From NCBI RefSeq assembly GCF_965218685.1, contig NZ_OZ244657.1:992001-1056000 (forward strand): a stretch of 64,000 nucleotides of DNA, read 5' to 3'. Made by a program: the position numbers and the translations under genes. Below the pieces are notes generated by a model. The model was not told the DNA's origin, made no database searches, and worked only from the letters and a program-made list of their open reading frames with translations. This stretch comes from Thalassobius sp965218685. Its GTDB lineage: Bacteria > Pseudomonadota > Alphaproteobacteria > Rhodobacterales > Rhodobacteraceae. This document shows positions 1 to 9,393 of this stretch, piece by piece (the stretch's first letter is position 1; every line of letters starts with the position of its first letter).

Positions 1-3000
1 CCGGATGATCAGATTTTCGACGACAAGTATTTCATGGCGATGCTGGGCCGCGTGTGGGCCGTTGGGGTCGATTTCGACTGGCAGCAAATCTGGGGCGAGG
101 CACGGCGCAATCGCGTGCCACTGCCGACCTATGCCTTTCAACGCAGCGAATACTTCATCGAACCAGGCACCGCGCAGGTGGACGAGGCGCAGGAATACCT
201 CATGCGCTCGGACAACCTGGAAAGCTGGGGATACCGTCCGTTCTGGAAGCCTCGGTTCGCGGATGTTGATCTGGATGTCACGGAAGAGCTTGGTGCTCCG
301 CAAACCTGGCTAATGTTTCTGGACGAAACCGGTTTGGCCGAACAGGCGGCGGATCGTCTGCGTGAAGGCGGACATCGCGTGGTTACCGTTGTTCCCGGCG
401 ATGGGTTTGCGCAGCTGACGGACAACAGTTTCGTTCTCTCGCCCGAGCGTGGCCGCGAGGATTATGACTTGCTGGTGCAGGCACTGGCGGCGCAGGACAG
501 CTTGCCGGACAGGATCGGCCATTTCTGGCTGGTGACGGATAAGGAAAGCTTCCGCCCTGGCAGTAGCTTCTTCCATCGCAACGTCGAGCAGGGGTTCTAT
601 GCGTTGATGTTCCTGGCGCAGGCGCTCAGCGACGAGGGTGTCGAGAATGCCCATCTGACCGTTGTGACCTCGGGGGCGGCGCAGGTGAAGTCCGAACCGC
701 TGCCCTATCCTGAAAAATCTACCGTCATGGGCCCGGCCCGCGTGATCCCGCGTGAATTCCCGGGGATGACGTGCTCGGTACTGGATGTGGATGCCATACG
801 CAAGCGTACGGATACGCAGCCCGTGCTTGAAGAGCTGTTGGCCAATCCCGCCAATGGCGTGGCAGCGCTGCGCGGCGACAAGCGTTTTGCCCAGATCTAT
901 CGCCCCGTAGAGCTGACCGAGGCCCCGCTGGACATCAAGGCTGGTGCGGTGATGATCACCGGCGGTTTCGGCGGCATTGGTCTGACCATCGCGGCCGAAT
1001 TGATCGAAAAGCATGGCGCGAACATCGTGCTGCTGTCGCGCGGTGGCCTGCCGGACCGCGCTGATTGGCCCGAGGTTATGGCGCAAACCGCACCAAATGC
1101 GGCTGTCGTGCGCCGCATTCAGGCGGTGAAGGACCTTGAGGATCTGGGCGGTAAGGTTCTGGTTATCGGCGCCGATGTGTCGAACGTCGAAGAGATGAAG
1201 GCCGCCAAAGCGCAGGCCGAGGCCGAGTTTGGCCCGATCACCGGCGTCATCCACGCTGCTGGTGTGATCAGTGACGCTCCGATCCTGGGCAAATCCCTGA
1301 CCGAGATCGAGGATGTCTTTACCCCGAAAATCCACGGCACCCAGGTGCTGGATGGGCTTTTCCCCGATGGAAGCCTGGACTGGATGGTCCTTTTCTCGTC
1401 GTCCTCGACGGTGACGGCACCGGCCGGGCAGGTCGATTATGTGGCCGCGAACGAATATCTGAACGCCTTTGCCAAGGCCCGGCAAGGCGGCAAAACCCGT
1501 GTGTTGGCGATCGACTGGGGCATCTGGGCCGATGTAGGCATGGCCGCCGAAGCGATGGCCGCGCGCACCGGCGATATCGAACCCGCACCCGTACAGCCGA
1601 TTTCGTCCACCCTGCTGGATTGGTCCAGCTTTGATGCGGACGGCAACCGGACCTTTGGCGCCGAGTATACCCCGCAAGATCGCTGGATTCTGAATGAGCA
1701 CCGCACTCGCACGGGCGAGGCGTTGGTTCCCGGCACCGGATACCTGGAGCTGGCCTATGAAGCCCTGCAAGCGCAGGGTGAAACCGGGGCGTTCGAGCTG
1801 CGCAACCTGACCTTTCTGGCGCCGTTGCAAGTGGATGATCAGGGCCGGGCGGTCCGGGTGACGATGCCGCGCTCGGATCTGGGTTATAACTTCCTGGTCG
1901 AAAGCGCCGGTCCAGACGGGGTATTTGAACAGAACGCGCAGGCCGAAATCTCGCTGCTGCCAATCAGCCAACCCGCGCCGCTGCCCCTGGCCGAAATCGA
2001 GGCGCGTTGCCTGCGGGGCCAGGCCTCGCAGACGCATATCCGTTCTCCGCAAGAGGCGCATCTGAACTTTGGCCCGCGCTGGCATGTGCTGCGTCAGACC
2101 GCATTGGGCGAGGGTGAAGGCGTGGCCCACCTGTCGCTGGACCCGGACTATGCCAACGACAATTGCGGCCTGCATCCGGGCCTGATGGACTTGGCAACCG
2201 GCTGGGCGATGGAGCTGATCGCGGGCTATCAACCCACGCATCTGTGGGTGCCGATGTCCTATGGCTCGGTCCGTGTGTTCCAGCCGATCGGCGACCAGAT
2301 CGTCAGCCATGTGCGTAACGCCAGCGCCAATCAGTCGGACGCGATGACTGCCAGCTTCGACGTAACGATCTGCAAACCAGACGGCACCGTATGCGTCGAG
2401 ATCAAGGCCTTCACCATCCGTCAGCTTGAGAAAGGGTTCGAGTTTGCGCGTCGTGCCAACGAACCGCAAACCCAGCCCGTGGTGCGCCCCCTTTCCCCGG
2501 CCGAGCTGCGCCTGCAGCACAACCTTTCACAGGGCATCCGCCCATCCGAGGGCGCGCAGGCGTTTTTCCGGGCGGTGGCGATGGGGCTGCCGCAAGTCAT
2601 TGTGTCGTCAATGGATTTGGATGGATTGATCGCCCAAGCCGCCGTGACCGAAGCGACAGATGGCACCGAGCAGAAGTTCGAGCGCCCCGACTTGGACAGC
2701 GAATACGTCGCGCCCGAGGGCGAAACCGAGGAACAGCTGGCCTCTATCTGGCAAGACCTTCTGGGCGTCGATCAGATCGGGGCCGAGGACAGCTTCTTTG
2801 ATCTGGGCGGGCATTCTCTGGTCGCTGTGCGGCTGTTCGCCAAGGTTAAGAAGACATTTGGCGTAGACTTCCCGATCTCGGTTCTGTTCGAAGCGCCGAC
2901 GGTCCGCAAATGCGCGGCAATGATCAGTGAAGCCGGTGGCTCTGCTCCGGGCGCGCAGCAAGACGATGCGAAACCCACTGCGCCCAAGCGACGGTTTACC

Positions 3001-3171
3001 CATATCGTGCCCATGCATTCGGGCGAAGGTGGGCCGGAGACGCCGTTTTTCCTGGTCGCAGGAATGTTCGGCAACGTGCTGAACCTGCGTCACCTGGCGC
3101 ATCTGGTGGGGCACGCGCCCATTCTATGGCCTGCAGGCACGCGGCCTGTATGGCGACGACGCACCCCATGA
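1..3171 (+). CDS. Type I polyketide synthase, C-terminal part (AT end-KR-DH-carrier protein), partial and frameshifted
   Basis: The reading frame is already open at base 1, so the gene starts upstream of the window. The visible part begins with the linker that follows an acyltransferase domain (VPLPTYAFQR near 120-150). A ketoreductase domain has the NADPH motif TGGFGGIG (about 958-981) and the YxxxN pair (about 1438-1452). A dehydratase-like hot-dog domain has an N-terminal His motif (NEHRTRTGEALVPG, about 1693-1737) and an LHPGLMD motif (about 2170). A carrier protein follows, with its phosphopantetheine serine in GGHSL (codon about 2815). KR precedes DH, the reverse of the usual modular order. 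The frame then runs into thioesterase sequence but is lost near 3112-3118 and stops at 3171; thioesterase homology continues in the next frame. It would build a short reduced polyketide on a cytoplasmic assembly line. The KS and the bulk of AT are outside the window. Confidence 0.9.
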   Translation, partial: PDDQIFDDKYFMAMLGRVWAVGVDFDWQQIWGEARRNRVPLPTYAFQRSEYFIEPGTAQVDEAQEYLMRSDNLESWGYRPFWKPRFADVDLDVTEELGAPQTWLMFLDETGLAEQAADRLREGGHRVVTVVPGDGFAQLTDNSFVLSPERGREDYDLLVQALAAQDSLPDRIGHFWLVTDKESFRPGSSFFHRNVEQGFYALMFLAQALSDEGVENAHLTVVTSGAAQVKSEPLPYPEKSTVMGPARVIPREFPGMTCSVLDVDAIRKRTDTQPVLEELLANPANGVAALRGDKRFAQIYRPVELTEAPLDIKAGAVMITGGFGGIGLTIAAELIEKHGANIVLLSRGGLPDRADWPEVMAQTAPNAAVVRRIQAVKDLEDLGGKVLVIGADVSNVEEMKAAKAQAEAEFGPITGVIHAAGVISDAPILGKSLTEIEDVFTPKIHGTQVLDGLFPDGSLDWMVLFSSSSTVTAPAGQVDYVAANEYLNAFAKARQGGKTRVLAIDWGIWADVGMAAEAMAARTGDIEPAPVQPISSTLLDWSSFDADGNRTFGAEYTPQDRWILNEHRTRTGEALVPGTGYLELAYEALQAQGETGAFELRNLTFLAPLQVDDQGRAVRVTMPRSDLGYNFLVESAGPDGVFEQNAQAEISLLPISQPAPLPLAEIEARCLRGQASQTHIRSPQEAHLNFGPRWHVLRQTALGEGEGVAHLSLDPDYANDNCGLHPGLMDLATGWAMELIAGYQPTHLWVPMSYGSVRVFQPIGDQIVSHVRNASANQSDAMTASFDVTICKPDGTVCVEIKAFTIRQLEKGFEFARRANEPQTQPVVRPLSPAELRLQHNLSQGIRPSEGAQAFFRAVAMGLPQVIVSSMDLDGLIAQAAVTEATDGTEQKFERPDLDSEYVAPEGETEEQLASIWQDLLGVDQIGAEDSFFDLGGHSLVAVRLFAKVKKTFGVDFPISVLFEAPTVRKCAAMISEAGGSAPGAQQDDAKPTAPKRRFTHIVPMHSGEGGPETPFFLVAGMFGNVLNLRHLAHLVGHAPILWPAGTRPVWRRRTP

Positions 3172-3850
3172 CGATCTGGTTCAGGCCGCTCGCGACTACA
3201 TCGCCGAAATCCGTCAGGTGCAGCCGCACGGGCCCTATATGGTCGGCGGATTTTCTGGCGGCGGGATTACCGCCTATGAGATTGCGCAACAGCTGAAGGA
3301 TGCCGGCGAAGAGGTTCAATTGCTGGTGATGCTGGACACGCCGCTGCCGGTGCGCCGTCCGCTCAGCCGTCAGGACCGTATGGAAATCCAGAAGCAGGAA
3401 CTGAAGGCCGGCGGGTTGGGCTATATCGCCAAATGGGCCATCAACCGGGTGAAATGGGAGATTGCCAAGCGTCGTGGTATTCAGCCTGATCAGCCCCAGT
3501 TGGGTCACAGCTTCCACAACGCGCAGATCGAGGACGCCTTTTTGCGCTCGGTTGCCAAGTACCAGGTGCGCCCATGGGAGGGCCCGCTGTGCTTGTTCCG
3601 CCCGCCCTTGGTGGGCAAATGGCAAGTCGCGCCCGACCGCTGGGTTAGCTCGGAGCGCGCCTATGTTCTGGATGACAACGATTGGACGCAACACGCGCCT
3701 AATATCGCTGTGTACGAGGTGCCGGGGGACCACGACTCGATGGTGCTGGAGCCTAATGTGCGTGTTCTGGCCGCCCGTATCCGTGATTGCATCATGCGGG
3801 TCGAGCGCGCGGATGCGCCCGCCAAAGCATTCAAGGAGGCCGCGGAATGA
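3116..3850 (+). pseudogene. Type I thioesterase domain of the PKS, displaced into another frame
   Basis: From about 3116 the +2 frame reads RPFYGLQARGLYGDD, the standard start of a type I PKS/NRPS thioesterase, and runs without a stop to 3850. The nucleophile elbow GFSGG lies near 3245-3260, a VMLDTP strand carries the likely catalytic Asp, and GDH near 3727 carries the His, so the catalytic triad is intact. It has no start of its own with a clear ribosome site; a GTG at 3218 would begin after the first thioesterase strand. I therefore read it as the C-terminus of the upstream PKS, detached by a net +1 (or -2) shift. If the shift is a sequencing error, the real protein is one polypeptide ending at 3850. 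It would hydrolyse or cyclise the finished chain from the carrier protein. Its stop overlaps the next start as ATGA. Confidence 0.75.
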
Positions 3851-4851
3851 CAAAGATTCTGACCGTCATCCTGAATTACAAGACTCCCGACATGACCTTG
3901 CGTGCTTTGGATCATGCGCTGCTTGCCATGCAGGATCTTGAGGGCGAAATCACTGTCGTCGACAATGCGTCGGAAGACGGTTCGTTTGAACAGATCGCAG
4001 CGCATGTCGAGAAGCTGAACCTTTCGCATGTGCGTGTCATCGCTTCGGATCGGAACGGGGGCTTTGGCGCGGGCAACAACGTGGGCATCCGCGCGGGGCT
4101 GAGCGATGGAACAAAGCCCGACTATGTCTATATCCTGAACTCGGATGCATTTCCCGCGCCAGATGCGATCCAGTTGCTGCTGCAGGCCCTGAAAGCTGAC
4201 CAGACCCTCTGGGCCGCCGGCAGTTTTATTCACGGAGAAGAGGACGATCCGCACCAGACCCTGTTCCGTTTCCCCTCGGTCGCGTCCGAATTCGAGGGCG
4301 CCATTCGTTTTGGCCCCGTCTCGCGTTTTTTCAAGGACCGCATCGTGCCGCTGCCTGTGCCCGAGACGGATGCCCGTGCCGATTGGATGGCCGGGGCAAG
4401 CGTGATGATGCGCCAGGACGTGCTGGACCAGATCGGCTTGTTTGACGAGACCTTCTTTCTGTATTTCGAAGAAACCGACCTGTTCCTGCGGGCGCGCCGG
4501 GCGGGCTATGGCTCGATCTATGTGCGCGACAGCCACGTGATGCATATCGGCAGCGTGTCCACGGGCATGAAGGAATGGGCCCGCGTGCCCGACTACTGGT
4601 ACGACTCGCGCCTGCACTATTTCGTAAAGAACCACGGGGTCGCTTATACCGCGCTGGCCACGACAGCGCACTTGCTGGGTGGCAGCCTGTACTGGCTGCG
4701 CCGCAGCCTTGAGCGTAAGCCGATGGATGTTCCTAAGCATTTCCTGCGTGTCCTGTTGACCCATGATTTAAAGTTCGCCCTGCGTGCCTTGGTTGGCGCG
4801 CGCAATACCAAACCCTCGTCTGCGGTGCCTGCTGACCGCAATGAAGCCTGA
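3847..4851 (+). CDS. Family 2 glycosyltransferase (rhamnosyltransferase-like) in the PKS/NRPS operon
   Basis: A 334-residue GT-A fold glycosyltransferase. The N-terminus MTKILTVILNYK is followed by VVDNASEDGS (nucleotide-sugar binding), FGAGNNVGI, a SDA metal-binding triad in YILNSDAF, and the acceptor-side FDETFFLYFEETDLFLRARR segment typical of WbbL/RfbN-like rhamnosyltransferases. I chose the ATG at 3847 because it overlaps the upstream stop as ATGA and begins at the conserved first strand; an upstream in-frame ATG at 3787 would only add residues read through the thioesterase. It sits between the PKS and NRPS genes in a tight operon, which suggests that it glycosylates their product. That role is inference, since the exopolysaccharide genes begin only 6 kb away and it could serve them. 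No membrane segment is obvious. Confidence 0.85.
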   Translation: MTKILTVILNYKTPDMTLRALDHALLAMQDLEGEITVVDNASEDGSFEQIAAHVEKLNLSHVRVIASDRNGGFGAGNNVGIRAGLSDGTKPDYVYILNSDAFPAPDAIQLLLQALKADQTLWAAGSFIHGEEDDPHQTLFRFPSVASEFEGAIRFGPVSRFFKDRIVPLPVPETDARADWMAGASVMMRQDVLDQIGLFDETFFLYFEETDLFLRARRAGYGSIYVRDSHVMHIGSVSTGMKEWARVPDYWYDSRLHYFVKNHGVAYTALATTAHLLGGSLYWLRRSLERKPMDVPKHFLRVLLTHDLKFALRALVGARNTKPSSAVPADRNEA

Positions 4852-4872
4852 GCCAGTATCGGAGTATTCACC

Positions 4873-7800
4873 ATGTCCAGTTTTTCCACACTGCTGATCG
4901 GGAACGAATCCCTGGCAATCCAGTGCGGGGATATGCTGTTGTCGCGCGGGTACGCCATCGGCGCCGTGGTGACGCGGAACGCCAGCGTGGCGGGATGGGC
5001 CAAGCGCAACGGGCTGGAGGTGATCGAACCCGGCGCCGGATTGGCCGATCGGATAACCTGCGAATATGACTGGCTGCTGTCGATCGCGAACCTGGACATC
5101 ATCCCTCAGCCGCTGCTGGACCGGGCCGGCAAGGGTGCGGTGAACTTTCACGACGGGCCGTTGCCGCGCTATGCCGGTCTGAATGCCCCCGTTTGGGCCC
5201 AGATCAACGGCGAGTCGCAACACGGGATCACCTGGCACCTGATCGAAGGCGGAATCGACGAGGGCGACATTCTGCAGCAAGCCATGTTCGACGTGGCCCC
5301 TGATGACACCGCATTGACCCTGAACACCCGCTGTTACGAGGCCGCGATTCAAACCTTTCCGGCAGTGATTGACCAGCTGGCCACCGGTGCCCCGGCGCGG
5401 CAGGCGCAGGATCTGACGCAGCGCAGCTATTACGGGTTGAAGGACCGCCCCGAGGCCGCTGCCGTTCTGGATTTCAACCGACCCACCGCCGAACTTGTAC
5501 GTTTCGTCAAAGCTTTGGATCACGACAGCTTCCGCAACCCACTGTTCATGCCCAAGGTGCAGCGGGGCGAAGACGTGATCGTATTGCGCAGCGCCGAAAC
5601 TGCAGAGGGTCAGGGCGCCCCCGGCACCGTTTTGGCGACGACTCCGGACATGCTGAACGTTGCCACCGCCGATGGCGCAATCTCTTTGACCGGGCTGACC
5701 CTGCTGAACGGGGCCAGGCTGCCGAAGGCTGGCGACGTTCTGGACCGCCCCGATGCCACCCTGACCGAGGCGATGAAACCCGCCGTAGCAGCCGAGCTGG
5801 TGTACCGTGATATTTTGGACAGTTTCGCGCCCGTGCGTTTGGCCTTTACCCCGACGCAGGACAGCGGCACCCGCCAGATTACTCTGACCGCAGGGGATCA
5901 CCTGCTGCCCGCGATGGCTCTGATCGCCGCGCGTTTGGCTGGAACGGACACCGCTGATCTGTCTCTGATCTTGGGCAGGCAGACGCCTCATGTGACAGGC
6001 TGGGCCCCGATCCGCGTGGATTTGCATGCCGAAGCCGCACAGCAGGTTCAGTCCATTCAAACCCAAATTGAAAGCGCGCAAGCCAGAGGCGGTTTTCCTG
6101 CCGATGCCTTTGCGCGCCGACCCGACCTTGCAGATATCGCCGTGCCGGATGTGGCTCTCTCTCATGTCCCGACACCTGCCCCCGGCGCGGCGATTACGTT
6201 GTTCCACGATGGTGCCCAGGCCATTTTGTTCGCTGATGCGGCCCGCGTGTCGCAGGATGCTTTGATGCGCATGGCTGCCCGGCTGGACAAGCTGGCGGCA
6301 GGCGTCGGCGGTCCGGTTTCGGCGCTGGACATCATGCCAGATGCGGAGCGTCAGCTGGTTTTGACCGATTGGAACGCCACACAGGCCGACTATGACGAAC
6401 AGTTGTGCATCCACCAGATGTTCGAACGTCAGGTCTCCAAAACCCCGGACGCCCCCGCGCTGGTGTTCGAAGGCGAAGAGCTGTCCTATGCCGAGCTGAA
6501 CACCCGCGCTAACCAGTTGGCCCATGTGTTGGTGGGTAAGGGCGTCAAACCCGGCACGCTGGTTGGGCTGCACACGCAGCGCTCGGTTCATTTGCTGGTG
6601 GGGGCTTTGGGGATTCTCAAGGCGGGTGGGGCCTATGTTCCGCTGGACCCGGCCTTTCCCGCGGACCGGATCGCTTTGTACATCGAGGATTCCGGTTGCC
6701 CGTTGATCGTGGCGCAACAGGCGTTGATTGCGGACCTGCCCAAGGGCAATGCAGAAATCATCGCGCTGGATACGGATGCGTCGATCCTGACGGCGCCGAC
6801 GGATAACCCCAATGCGGGCGCGCGCGGCGAGGATCTGGCCTATATGATCTACACCTCCGGCTCGACCGGGCGGCCCAAGGGCGTGATGGTCGAGCACCGC
6901 AACGTGTCGAACTTTTTCACCGGCATGGATGACCGCATCCCGCATGACGGTGGCACTTGGTTGGCCGTGACCTCTCTGTCCTTCGATATTTCGGTGCTCG
7001 AGCTGTTCTACACCCTGGCGCGCGGCTTTAAGCTGGTGGTCAGCAGCGATGAAAACCGGGCGCTTGTGTCCTCGGGGGCGATGAATGTCACCGGCAAGGG
7101 GATGGAGTTCAGTCTGTATTACTGGGGCAACGACGATGGTGTCGGCCGCGATAAATACGAGATGCTGTTCGAGGGCGCCAAGTTCGCCGATGAGAACGGG
7201 TTTGTTGCCGTCTGGACGCCCGAGCGGCACTTCCATGCTTTTGGCGGCCCTTACCCCAATCCGTCTGTGACCGGCGCTGCGGTTGCCGCGCTGACGAAAA
7301 ATCTGGCCGTGCGCGCGGGCAGCTGCGTTGCACCGCTGCACCATCCCGCTCGCGTGGCCGAGGAATGGGCCGTGATCGACAATCTGACCAATGGCCGAAC
7401 GGGTCTGGGCATCGCTTCGGGCTGGCAGCCGCATGACTTTGTGCTGCGCCCCGAAAACCGTCCGCCGAACAACAAAAAGGCCATGCTGGAAAGCATCGAA
7501 ACTCTGCGCAAGCTTTGGGCCGGGGACGAGGTGGAATTCCCGCTCGGCAACGGCGAAACTCATGCCGTGGTGACGCAGCCGCGGCCCGTGTCCAAAAAAC
7601 TGCAGGTCTGGGTGACGACCGCCGGCAACCCCGAAACATGGAAAGAGGCCGGTAAGATCGGCGCCAACGTGCTGACTCACCTGCTGGGCCAATCGGTGGA
7701 CGAGGTCGCGGGCAAGATCCGCCTGTACCACGAGGCGCTGCGCGAGGCCGGGCACGATCCGGCCGATTTCAAGGTCACGCTGATGCTGCACACTTTCGTG

Positions 7801-9393
7801 GCTGAGGACCGTGAAAAAGCGCGTGAAATCGCGCGAGGTCCGATGAAGGATTACCTGGCCTCGGCCGCCGCGCTGATCAAGCAATTCGCCTGGGTCTTCC
7901 CCGCGTTCAAACGCCCCGAAGGCGTCAGCAACCCGTTCGAGCTGGACCTTGGCAACCTGTCCGAAGACGAGCTGGACGCCATCCTGGAATTCGCCTTCCT
8001 GCGCTATTTCGAAGATTCGGGTCTGTTTGGCACCGTCGATGATTGTCTGAACCGGGTCGAGCAGCTGAAGCGCATTGGCGTCGATGAAATCGCATGCTTG
8101 ATCGACTATGGTATTGAAAAACAGACCGTTCTGAACGGGCTGCAACATCTGGCCAAGGTGCGCGAAGCCGCGAACATTCAGGCGGAACTGGAGGCTGATG
8201 ATTTCTCGATCGCGGCGCAGATCATTCGCCATGACGTGACGCATTTGCAGTGCACGCCCTCGATGGCGCGTATGATCTCGATGAATGACGAGGCGCGCTT
8301 TGCCCTTGGGCATGTGAAACACATGATGATCGGCGGCGAGGCTCTGCCCGGCGCGCTGGTCAACGATTTGCGCGAGACAACCAACGCGACCATCGAAAAC
8401 ATGTACGGCCCGACGGAAACCACGATCTGGTCCACGACACAAACCGCCGGCATGGGCGAAAAGATCGTGAATGTCGGCACTCCGATCGCAAATACGCAGG
8501 TCTATGTTCTGAACGATGCGATGCAGCCCGTGCCCATCGGTGCGGCGGGCGAACTGTATATCGGCGGTGCAGGGGTGACGCGCGGCTATTGGCAGCGCGA
8601 GGATCTGACGGCCGAGCGTTTCGTGGCCGATCCCTTTGTCGCGGGCAACCGCATGTATCGCACAGTTGATCTGGTACGCTGGCGCGATGACGGGCGGCTG
8701 GACTTCATCGGTCGCGCGGATCATCAGGTGAAAATCCGCGGCTACCGGATTGAGCTGGGCGAGATCGAGGCGCTGATGGATGCCGATCCCGCCATTCGTC
8801 AGGCCGTGGTCATCCCGCGCGAGGATACGCCGGGCGCGGTGCGTCTGGTGGGCTATTACACCGCCTCGGGCGAGGTCTGCCCGGTGAAACTGCGCGACCG
8901 TCTGGCCGCAGCTTTGCCGGACTACATGGTGCCCTCGGCCTTTGTGCAGATGGATGCGTTCCCGCTGACGCCCAACAAAAAGGTGGACCGCAAGGCGCTG
9001 CCCGAACCCACCGAAACCGCCCAGACCGAAACTGCCGAATATGTCGCGCCGGAAAACACGGTCGAACAGGATATCGCCGCGATCTGGACCGGTATTCTGG
9101 GTGTGCAGAATATCGGGTCCAAGGATAACTTCTTTGCACTGGGGGGCCATTCGCTGCTGGCCGTTCAGGCGCACCGGGAAATCCGGCAGAAACTGGGGGC
9201 TGACAAGCTGTCGATCACCGACATTTTCCGCTTCCCGGTGTTGTCCGCACTTTCGGCCAAGGTGATCGAGATGACAGGCGCAGGTGAAACCCCGACCCCT
9301 GAGACCGAGCCCGCAGAGCAGAAAGCAAGCCGAGCAGATGCGATGGCCAAACGCCGCCAGATGCGCGCCCGCCGGATGTCCCGGACCGGATGA
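4873..9393 (+). CDS. Single-module NRPS: formyltransferase - adenylation domain interrupted by a luciferase-like monooxygenase - carrier protein
   Basis: A 1506-residue protein. Residues about 1-310 form a methionyl-tRNA-formyltransferase-like domain, with the N-x-H pair at 91-93 (NFHDGPLPRYAG) and the IDEGD acid motif at 128-132. Residues about 320-500 look like the worn C-terminal half of a condensation domain with no HHxxxDG motif. The adenylation domain starts near 510, with YTSGSTGRPKG (A3, about 661) and FDISVLELF (A4, about 704). It is split by a bacterial-luciferase-like flavin monooxygenase (about 740-1105), then resumes with NMYGPTE (A5, about 1176), A7-A8 and NKKVDRKAL (A10, about 1368). 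The carrier protein has its serine in GGHSLLA (residue about 1427). The basic tail is of unknown use. F-A-T order with no working condensation domain fits an initiation module that activates, oxidises and N-formylates an amino acid. The substrate cannot be read from the sequence. The start ATG follows GGAG at 4860-4863. Confidence 0.93.
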   Translation: MSSFSTLLIGNESLAIQCGDMLLSRGYAIGAVVTRNASVAGWAKRNGLEVIEPGAGLADRITCEYDWLLSIANLDIIPQPLLDRAGKGAVNFHDGPLPRYAGLNAPVWAQINGESQHGITWHLIEGGIDEGDILQQAMFDVAPDDTALTLNTRCYEAAIQTFPAVIDQLATGAPARQAQDLTQRSYYGLKDRPEAAAVLDFNRPTAELVRFVKALDHDSFRNPLFMPKVQRGEDVIVLRSAETAEGQGAPGTVLATTPDMLNVATADGAISLTGLTLLNGARLPKAGDVLDRPDATLTEAMKPAVAAELVYRDILDSFAPVRLAFTPTQDSGTRQITLTAGDHLLPAMALIAARLAGTDTADLSLILGRQTPHVTGWAPIRVDLHAEAAQQVQSIQTQIESAQARGGFPADAFARRPDLADIAVPDVALSHVPTPAPGAAITLFHDGAQAILFADAARVSQDALMRMAARLDKLAAGVGGPVSALDIMPDAERQLVLTDWNATQADYDEQLCIHQMFERQVSKTPDAPALVFEGEELSYAELNTRANQLAHVLVGKGVKPGTLVGLHTQRSVHLLVGALGILKAGGAYVPLDPAFPADRIALYIEDSGCPLIVAQQALIADLPKGNAEIIALDTDASILTAPTDNPNAGARGEDLAYMIYTSGSTGRPKGVMVEHRNVSNFFTGMDDRIPHDGGTWLAVTSLSFDISVLELFYTLARGFKLVVSSDENRALVSSGAMNVTGKGMEFSLYYWGNDDGVGRDKYEMLFEGAKFADENGFVAVWTPERHFHAFGGPYPNPSVTGAAVAALTKNLAVRAGSCVAPLHHPARVAEEWAVIDNLTNGRTGLGIASGWQPHDFVLRPENRPPNNKKAMLESIETLRKLWAGDEVEFPLGNGETHAVVTQPRPVSKKLQVWVTTAGNPETWKEAGKIGANVLTHLLGQSVDEVAGKIRLYHEALREAGHDPADFKVTLMLHTFVAEDREKAREIARGPMKDYLASAAALIKQFAWVFPAFKRPEGVSNPFELDLGNLSEDELDAILEFAFLRYFEDSGLFGTVDDCLNRVEQLKRIGVDEIACLIDYGIEKQTVLNGLQHLAKVREAANIQAELEADDFSIAAQIIRHDVTHLQCTPSMARMISMNDEARFALGHVKHMMIGGEALPGALVNDLRETTNATIENMYGPTETTIWSTTQTAGMGEKIVNVGTPIANTQVYVLNDAMQPVPIGAAGELYIGGAGVTRGYWQREDLTAERFVADPFVAGNRMYRTVDLVRWRDDGRLDFIGRADHQVKIRGYRIELGEIEALMDADPAIRQAVVIPREDTPGAVRLVGYYTASGEVCPVKLRDRLAAALPDYMVPSAFVQMDAFPLTPNKKVDRKALPEPTETAQTETAEYVAPENTVEQDIAAIWTGILGVQNIGSKDNFFALGGHSLLAVQAHREIRQKLGADKLSITDIFRFPVLSALSAKVIEMTGAGETPTPETEPAEQKASRADAMAKRRQMRARRMSRTG

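Noticed and set aside
310..2520. Long minus-strand frame across the PKS
   Set aside because: Antisense shadow of the KR-DH region; no recognisable domain.
4768..9174. Very long open frame on the minus strand across the NRPS gene
   Set aside because: Composition is that of an antisense shadow of a GC-rich gene (His/Gln/Arg/Gly-rich, no motif), while the plus strand has a complete domain string.
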